DNA from: an uncultured Bacilli bacterium
GTDB lineage: Bacteria; Bacillota_I; Bacilli_A; RF39; UBA660
Assembly (NCBI GenBank): GCA_944358495.1
Contig: CALVRF010000015.1
Coordinates: 1 to 20,392 of the forward strand
Direction: 5' to 3'
DNA length: 20,392 nucleotides
Positions 16,667 through 20,392 of the stretch are shown here, in pieces. A model generated the notes under the pieces. The model saw only the letters and a list, made by a program, of their open reading frames with translations. It was not told the origin of the DNA and ran no database searches. The position numbers and the translations under genes are program-made. How positions within the stretch are numbered: position 1 is the first letter of the stretch; each line of letters begins with the position of its first letter.

Positions 16667-16694
16667 ATTATAACGCATATTATAAAAAGGTCAA
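16667..16694 (-). promoter_or_regulatory. Promoter of the amidoligase operon
   Basis: On the minus strand TTGACC (complement of 16689-16694), a 16-nt spacer and TATAAT (complement of 16667-16672), just before the AAGGAG site of paralog B. The short leader leaves no room for a riboswitch. Confidence 0.8.
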
Positions 16695-16696
16695 AT

Positions 16697-16720
16697 TAAA
16701 AATAGTGACTTTCACTATTT
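16697..16720 (-). terminator. Terminator of the helical-protein gene
   Basis: Nine-bp perfect stem (16700-16708 with 16712-16720) with a 3-nt loop and a T run on the minus strand. It overlaps the stop codon of the upstream gene and separates it from the amidoligase promoter. Confidence 0.8.
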
Positions 16721-17156
16721 ATAAAAAATTCTTAGCTTGCTTAATACTTTCTTCACCAAAACTCAAAAGTGCTTTGACTAAATCAATTATCTTATCATCA
16801 GCTTTACCTTCATATTGTTTAATCTTCTTTTCCATTTCAAGATTTCCCATAGTAAAGCCTTGAATTAACATTTCAGCAATCGCCGAATCACTATTATCCA
16901 TTATCACTTCTTTTTTAATGGCAGTACTAGACATCACTTTCGCCATGAGTCCTTTATCTTTTTTAACCACATGCTCTTTTTTTAATAACTTTTCACACTT
17001 TATCATATGTTTTTCATAACCTTTTAATACATCTTCGGCAAAATCTTTAATTTTATTATCTTTATTATGAAGTTCTTTCACTAACGCTTCCATCGTATAC
17101 CTTCCCATTGCCGCAGTTTGATATAAATATTCTAATAATTCACTATTTACATTCAT
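16719..17156 (-). CDS. Small all-helical protein, unknown function
   Basis: 145 residues, predicted to be almost entirely alpha-helical, with about four long amphipathic segments (roughly 4-30, 32-62, 85-115, 120-145) and no membrane helix. A four-helix-bundle or ferritin-like fold is possible, but I do not see a clear paired ExxH metal motif, so metal binding is not claimed. AAAGGA lies nine bases before the ATG. It is on the same strand as the amidoligases but has its own terminator, so it is not strictly co-transcribed with them. Confidence 0.7.
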   Translation of the reverse strand: MNVNSELLEYLYQTAAMGRYTMEALVKELHNKDNKIKDFAEDVLKGYEKHMIKCEKLLKKEHVVKKDKGLMAKVMSSTAIKKEVIMDNSDSAIAEMLIQGFTMGNLEMEKKIKQYEGKADDKIIDLVKALLSFGEESIKQAKNFL

Positions 17157-17217
17157 CTATAACCATCCTTTCACCTTTATTATTTACCATTTCCTTTTTT
17201 TATATACCAATTTTTGA

Positions 17218-17223
17218 TATAAT
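17218..17223 (+). promoter_or_regulatory. Extended -10 box for the 401-residue protein gene
   Basis: TGATATAAT (17215-17223) is an extended -10 element, 21 bases before the start codon. The -35 region is a plain T tract. Confidence 0.55.
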
Positions 17224-17244
17224 TAAATCAGAAAGGAAAATAAT

Positions 17245-18450
17245 ATGTCACAAGAAATAGAAAAAATTAATGATGATTTACGTTTTAATTTGCACCCTGA
17301 TAAACAAGCTATCAAAAAATACTTAGACACGCATTTTGAAATGGGCCTAACTACCCAAGCTATTGTTGATCCCATTATTATTAAACTATCTAAAAACCCT
17401 CAGCTATTCGACGAACTAATAACACCCTTGATCGGCTATGATAGTACCGCTTTTAATGAATTATTAAAAAACTTAATCACTAATAAAAAATTACCCCTCC
17501 ATGATTACATTTCTAATTATGTTTGCCTTATCGATTACCAAAACTTTTTAGAACGTTCACTTGCTGATGAATGGGCTAAAACTCATAGAAATCACCCTGA
17601 CTATTTAAAATATATTATTTGTAAACGAATTTTTGATGAAGGGCTAAAACCTGATATCGACACCGCTTTTGCTTATGGTGATACTTACATGATTAGTCAC
17701 CATCTAGGAACTTTAAGAAAATACTACCACTATTTTTCTAATCCATTAAGTCCCAGCGGTTGGAAACAAAAACCTAAACCAACTGATGAAAATATTATCA
17801 AAGCCTTTAGTGACATTTACCACGAAAGACAAAATAAAATCTTTAAAAAAGCTTTAGCTAACCTAGAAGAACTAACTCCACAAATTTACCGTTGGCTCAA
17901 AGAAATTCAAATAGTTAATTATCACCCTGAATACTTTCTAACTAATAAAGATTATTTTGAATTAGAAATTGACGCCATTATTCACGGTAGTGCTTTAGCG
18001 CAAAAAGAATTAATAAATCTAGAACTTGCTGACCAACAAACTATTGAAGCTAAAAATCGCCGCAACACTCCAAAATATCAAGAAATTGAAGCTGCATTTG
18101 ATAATCTTCCAAACTTACCAAAATTAATTAAATTCTTTCGACCATTAAGTAAAGAATATCACCAAGATGGTACTAAAAAAAGTCTTATAGAATTATTAGA
18201 TTCGTTAGACTTTAAGATAGCTTTAGACTTCGAATTACTATACCAAGCTATTATTAATACCCCTATGGAAACTTACTCTTCAATTATTAATAACTTAAAT
18301 CCAACTCAACTTCAATTGGTTTTTGATACACTTGAACTAAAAAAAACAATGGCCCCTTTAGAAATGATTCAAACTTATGAAGCACCATTATTAATGCATA
18401 ACCAAAAAAGCAAAATTTTTATAAAAACCAATGTAAATCTGCAGTTATAA
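17245..18450 (+). CDS. Unknown 401-residue soluble protein
   Basis: 401 residues with no membrane helix or signal peptide, rich in Leu, Ile, Lys, Asn and Tyr and predicted to be mostly short helices, which could suggest a helical-repeat fold. I see no nucleotide-binding, nuclease or metal motif. A few His/Tyr clusters (HHLGTLRKYYHYF at about 152-164) stand out but match nothing I know. The start follows AAAGGA at a good distance, and the gene has its own extended -10 and a strong terminator, so it is a single-gene unit. Its stop-free length, ribosome site and codon use like its neighbours make it a real gene. Confidence 0.8.
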   Translation: MSQEIEKINDDLRFNLHPDKQAIKKYLDTHFEMGLTTQAIVDPIIIKLSKNPQLFDELITPLIGYDSTAFNELLKNLITNKKLPLHDYISNYVCLIDYQNFLERSLADEWAKTHRNHPDYLKYIICKRIFDEGLKPDIDTAFAYGDTYMISHHLGTLRKYYHYFSNPLSPSGWKQKPKPTDENIIKAFSDIYHERQNKIFKKALANLEELTPQIYRWLKEIQIVNYHPEYFLTNKDYFELEIDAIIHGSALAQKELINLELADQQTIEAKNRRNTPKYQEIEAAFDNLPNLPKLIKFFRPLSKEYHQDGTKKSLIELLDSLDFKIALDFELLYQAIINTPMETYSSIINNLNPTQLQLVFDTLELKKTMAPLEMIQTYEAPLLMHNQKSKIFIKTNVNLQL

Positions 18451-18464
18451 TAATCATATACATT

Positions 18465-18489
18465 AAAAGTCCTTAATTTAAGGACTTTT
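18465..18489. terminator. Bidirectional terminator
   Basis: Eleven-bp perfect stem (18465-18475 with 18479-18489), 3-nt loop, A/T tails on both sides. It lies between the convergent 401-residue protein gene and the XRE regulator gene. Confidence 0.85.
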
Positions 18490-18497
18490 CAAATAAG

Positions 18498-18824
18498 CTA
18501 TTTTAAAATATTATTAATCTTTTCTACTATTTGTTCTACATAATTTTCAGTATACTCTATTTCATCTTTAGTTAATTTACCAAAAGCAATAGTTTTTATT
18601 TTAGAACTATCTTGCTTATTTAATTTTGGATGTTCTTTTAATAATTCATCTAATGACATATTAAATATTTCACTCATCTTAACAATACTGGCAATATCCG
18701 GATAACTTCTACCAGTTTCCCAACTTGAGATAGTTTGCCTTGTTACTCCTAACTTATCAGCTAGCTGTTCTTGAGTAATATTAATCTTTTGACGACCATT
18801 TTTCAAACACTCACTTATTTCCAT
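18498..18824 (-). CDS. XRE-family transcriptional regulator
   Basis: 108 residues: an N-terminal Cro/C1-type helix-turn-helix (about 4-60, with the typical ITQEQLADKLGVTRQTISSW and LDELL segments) and a short C-terminal helix of about 35 residues. A strong AAGGAGG lies seven bases before the ATG. It probably binds the two matching 16-bp dyads just upstream (18875-18922), which would make it self-regulated (inference). It is on the same strand as the membrane-bound regulator upstream. It ends in TAG. The target genes are unknown. Confidence 0.9.
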   Translation of the reverse strand: MEISECLKNGRQKINITQEQLADKLGVTRQTISSWETGRSYPDIASIVKMSEIFNMSLDELLKEHPKLNKQDSSKIKTIAFGKLTKDEIEYTENYVEQIVEKINNILK

Positions 18825-18874
18825 AGCTTTTCCTCCTTACAACCCCATATTACCATTTTAATTTTACAATTTCT

Positions 18875-18922
18875 ATCAAAATTTCTTTACATCAATGATT
18901 TTTAACGTCAAAATTTCTTGAC
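18875..18922 (-). promoter_or_regulatory. Pair of operator-like dyads upstream of the XRE gene
   Basis: GTCAAAATTTCTTGAC (18907-18922) and ATCAAAATTTCTTTAC (18875-18890) agree at 14 of 16 bases. The first is a dyad with arms GTCAA and TTGAC. They start exactly 32 bp apart, three helix turns, so two dimers would sit on the same DNA face. The best explanation is an operator for one of the adjacent regulators. Confidence 0.6.
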
Positions 18923-18935
18923 AATATATATCCTT

Positions 18936-19649
18936 TTAATTATTACAAAAATTATCAATATGATCTCTATCATATTTTTGATTTCTAATTACTTTAAACG
19001 TTTCACTTTCTTTATTTACATTACATCTAATTACATCATAAAATGGCGTATCATAATATATAACATTTTCACCAGAAACTTTTACCAATGAAAATCTTGG
19101 TGCTTGATGAATATTAACCACTCCGATATAATCTATAAATATCAATATTAAAATCAACATAAAAAAATAGCTCACATTCACTATTAATTTCTTAGGCTGA
19201 TTTAACCGTTTAGTAAACTGAGTAACCCCAACCAAAGAAACAATAACCCCCAAAACTGAATAAACGCTTCCCCAACTACTTTCACTAGGAAAAATAGCAA
19301 TCGCCGTAATTAAAATCAAAATTCCAAAGGTTATTAATATCAAACCAATATAATTATTTCGATTTTTAATTTTTTTATTCGTATAATCTATAGTATTTAT
19401 TATGTTTTCTTCTAATTTTTCTTGATACGTTTGTTGTGTTACCTTTTCACCACTAAGTAAATCATTTACAGAAATATCTAGTTCATCACATAAAGGTTTA
19501 AATAATGACAAATCCGGCATATTTCTTCCGTTTTCCCAATTTCCCACTGTACGGTCAGATACGTTCAACTTTTCAGCTAATTCCCGCTGTGTCATATCTT
19601 TCTTTCTTCGGCATTTCGCAATAAATTTTCCAATTTTTTCTTGATTCAT
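18936..19649 (-). CDS. Membrane-anchored XRE-family regulator
   Basis: 237 residues: a cytosolic N-terminal Cro/C1-type helix-turn-helix (about 6-60), a linker, three membrane helices (about 99-120, 126-145, 155-178) and a C-terminal tail of about 60 residues, probably outside the cell, with Cys209 and Cys235. Such one-component membrane regulators are frequent in Firmicutes and are thought to link an envelope signal to transcription; the signal is unknown here. I start at ATG 19649 because AAAGGAG lies eight bases upstream. The in-frame ATG at 19673 would place that site inside the coding region. Dyads at 19672-19702 lie in its promoter region. Confidence 0.88.
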   Translation of the reverse strand: MNQEKIGKFIAKCRRKKDMTQRELAEKLNVSDRTVGNWENGRNMPDLSLFKPLCDELDISVNDLLSGEKVTQQTYQEKLEENIINTIDYTNKKIKNRNNYIGLILITFGILILITAIAIFPSESSWGSVYSVLGVIVSLVGVTQFTKRLNQPKKLIVNVSYFFMLILILIFIDYIGVVNIHQAPRFSLVKVSGENVIYYDTPFYDVIRCNVNKESETFKVIRNQKYDRDHIDNFCNN

Positions 19650-19671
19650 AAATTTTACTCCTTTCACATTC

Positions 19672-19702
19672 ACATTGTATAATGTAAAAGCAATTTTTTA
19701 CA
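19672..19702 (-). promoter_or_regulatory. Two overlapping dyads upstream of the membrane regulator
   Basis: ACATT-GTAT-AATGT (19672-19685) overlaps a 7-bp inverted repeat TGTAAAA/TTTTACA with a 6-bp centre (19683-19689 with 19696-19702). They sit where the promoter of the membrane-bound regulator should be and look like operators. No clear -35/-10 pair was found. Confidence 0.45.
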
Positions 19703-19719
19703 GGAAATATATCAAGGGA

Positions 19720-19865
19720 CTATAAAAAATAAAATAGTATTAAGTAACGTTTATTTGTTTCCCATTTCGAAATTGTTTGTCTGCTTACACCTAATTTTTC
19801 CGCAACTATTTCTTGTGATAAACCAGTTTTTTTCTTGCTTGAAATAAATTATTATCTAAATTCAC
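19720..19865 (-). pseudogene. Frameshifted, truncated XRE regulator remnant
   Basis: A GTG start at 19865 with a GGAGG site eight bases upstream opens a typical regulator N terminus (NLDNNLFQARKK). A run of seven A (complement of 19827-19833) is then one base short, and the original frame stops after a few codons. The +1-shifted frame continues with the conserved helix-turn-helix (TGLSQEIVAEKLGVSRQTIS, then KWETNKRY) and stops at 19720 after unrelated residues. The rest of the domain and the C terminus are gone. So there are two lesions: a frameshift and a 3' truncation. It is likely the decayed relic of a third tandem regulator. Confidence 0.8.
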
Positions 19866-20046
19866 TCTATCCACCTCCACATTAAGTGTACTATTTTCAT
19901 TAATCTTTTTCTATCAACTATCTTTTACAATTTTGCTATTTTTCTTTACATTTTTGTCATACAAATTACCCTTTGTTGTTTAGATAATTATATCATTTAT
20001 TTCTAAAAATAAAAAGATGAGAATGCCTATTTAAAAAAAGTACCAA
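19866..20046. other. Intergenic stretch with a -10 box and TTTACA repeats
   Basis: No gene was found here. On the minus strand TGATATAAT (complement of about 19989-19997) is an extended -10 that could have served the regulator remnant. TTTACA or TGTAAA motifs recur (near 19924 and 19946) and resemble the arms of the dyads upstream of the intact regulators. Confidence 0.4.
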
Positions 20047-20072
20047 CAAAAAAACTAGGTGTAATACCTAGT
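20047..20072 (-). terminator. Terminator behind the tRNA-Met 3' half
   Basis: Seven-bp stem ACTAGGT/ACCTAGT (20054-20060 with 20066-20072), 5-nt loop and a T run on the minus strand, about 15 bases past the CCA end of the tRNA fragment. It is a normal tRNA-gene terminator and suggests that the fragment lies in its native downstream context. Confidence 0.85.
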
Positions 20073-20086
20073 AAAATAAACAAAAT

Positions 20087-20131
20087 TGGTAGCAAGAGGG
20101 GGATTCGAACCCTCGACCCTACGGGTATGAA
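20087..20131 (-). pseudogene. 3' half of tRNA-Met(CAT), candidate att site
   Basis: The minus strand reads as tRNA positions 32 to 76: anticodon loop TTCATAC (CAT), 3' anticodon strand CCGTA, variable loop GGGTC, T arm GAGGG-TTCGAAT-CCCCC, 3' acceptor strand TCTTGCT, A and CCA. The 5' half is absent: the bases that should pair in the anticodon stem are a T run and no 5' acceptor strand follows. Identity breaks exactly at the anticodon loop, a known crossover place for tyrosine integrases. A TAGAGC further on resembles a D-stem end and may be chance. It is not a working tRNA. Confidence 0.85.
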
Positions 20132-20166
20132 AAAAAAGCTCTAATTAGTTATATGATGTAAAACAT

Positions 20167-20194
20167 CAAAAAAGCCTTTATTTTTAAGGCTTTT
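20167..20194. terminator. Bidirectional terminator
   Basis: Nine-bp stem AAAAGCCTT/AAGGCTTTT (20170-20178 with 20186-20194), 7-nt loop, with A and T runs so that it can work in both directions. It would stop transcripts leaving the minus-strand gene at the window end before they reach the tRNA remnant. Confidence 0.75.
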
Positions 20195-20207
20195 CATTGC
20201 TTGTAAA

Positions 20208-20247
20208 ATTCGAGTAAGTTTGAATAGGTTTGAATAAATATAAGTAA
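20208..20247 (+). repeat. Four 10-bp phased direct repeats
   Basis: ATTCGAGTAA, GTTTGAATAG, GTTTGAATAA and ATATAAGTAA follow without gaps. The middle two agree at 9 of 10 bases, and the outer two match GTTTGAATAA at 7 and 6 of 10. A 10-bp period puts each unit on the same DNA face, as in arm-type integrase sites or iteron-like regulator sites. Confidence 0.55.
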
Positions 20248-20284
20248 ATTTTAGTTATTTTTTATAAAAAATAACTAAAATTTA
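20245..20284. repeat. 40-bp perfect palindrome
   Basis: Bases 20245-20264 and 20265-20284 are exact reverse complements with no spacer; the sequence is almost all A/T apart from one TAG/CTA step per arm. It could form a hairpin on either strand or a cruciform. Confidence 0.85.
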
Positions 20285-20331
20285 ACTACAAATTTTTTAT
20301 AGATATTTAATCGATAAATTGTAATTTGTCT

Positions 20332-20392
20332 TTATTTTTGTATTTCATTAGCTATCTTATCTAAACTAGAAAAATCAATAAAATTAACCTTT
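20332..20392 (-). CDS. 3' end of an unidentified gene (runs off the right edge)
   Basis: Nineteen codons reading KVNFIDFSSLDKIANEIQK and TAA at 20332-20334. It is too short to name. Its 3' end faces the tRNA remnant, the place where a site-specific integrase gene is often found, but no catalytic motif is in view. Confidence 0.35.
   Translation of the reverse strand, partial: KVNFIDFSSLDKIANEIQK

Larger units (their letters stand above)
20132..20392. mobile_element. Left edge of a possible integrated element
   Basis: From the break in tRNA-Met to the window end. Integration into a tRNA 3' half leaves a displaced 3' fragment at the far end of the element; given the minus orientation of the tRNA, the element should extend to the right. 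The segment has a terminator, four phased 10-bp repeats, a 40-bp palindrome and the 3' end of a minus-strand gene, which is where an integrase gene often lies. No integrase motif is visible, so the call is an inference. Confidence 0.4.

Noticed and set aside
16719..17156. Ferritin-like di-iron protein
   Set aside because: The helices fit, but the paired ExxH metal motifs of that family could not be found.
20087..20137. Functional tRNA-Met gene
   Set aside because: The 5' acceptor, D arm and 5' anticodon strand are missing; only positions 32-76 can be matched.
20208..20247. CRISPR array
   Set aside because: Units are 10 bp without spacers. No repeat-spacer pattern or cas gene occurs in the window.

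Overview
The window comes from a strongly AT-rich, low-GC Gram-positive (Firmicutes/Bacilli-like) chromosome, probably an uncultured gut-type lineage near the RF39/Mollicutes-like groups. That placement is inference. It rests on the A+T content, A/G-rich Shine-Dalgarno sites (AAGGAGG, AGGTGA), the Bacillus-like tRNAs, the ylbJ-ylbL neighbourhood and the atpBEFHAGDC gene order. The standard genetic code fits: Trp is TGG, and TAA, TAG and TGA all end genes here.

Layout, left to right. (1) 1-330: start of an unidentified gene on the minus strand and, upstream of it, a tRNA-Thr(GGT) with a near-perfect promoter. (2) 460-3181: a P2-type Ca2+-ATPase, its terminator and a tRNA-Pro(CGG). (3) 3217-3555: a small zinc-ribbon membrane protein. 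(4) 3680-10120: a complete F1Fo ATP synthase operon on the minus strand with a good promoter, a double-hairpin terminator and an unusual hairpin cluster between atpE and atpF. Its first gene, atpB, carries an in-frame TAG that removes the last transmembrane helix. (5) 10154-12209: a YlbL/SepM-like PDZ-Lon protease and a divergent YlbJ-like membrane protein. (6) 12206-14715: two prepilin-like genes facing away from a GspE/PilB/ComGA-type ATPase, which looks like part of a type IV pilus or competence-pseudopilus module. (7) 14701-17156: two tandem amidoligase paralogs and, upstream of them, a small all-helical protein with its own terminator. (8) 17245-18489: a 401-residue helical protein of unknown function. 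(9) 18498-19865: two XRE-type regulators, one of them membrane-anchored, plus the frameshifted and truncated remnant of a third, with paired operator-like dyads. (10) 20047-20392: the 3' half of a tRNA-Met(CAT) gene, still followed by its own terminator, next to phased repeats, a 40-bp perfect palindrome and the 3' end of another gene. This looks like the edge of an element integrated into the tRNA gene.

Most of the window is housekeeping energy metabolism. The parts that stand out are the broken atpB frame, the twin amidoligases, the paired operators and the att-like right edge.
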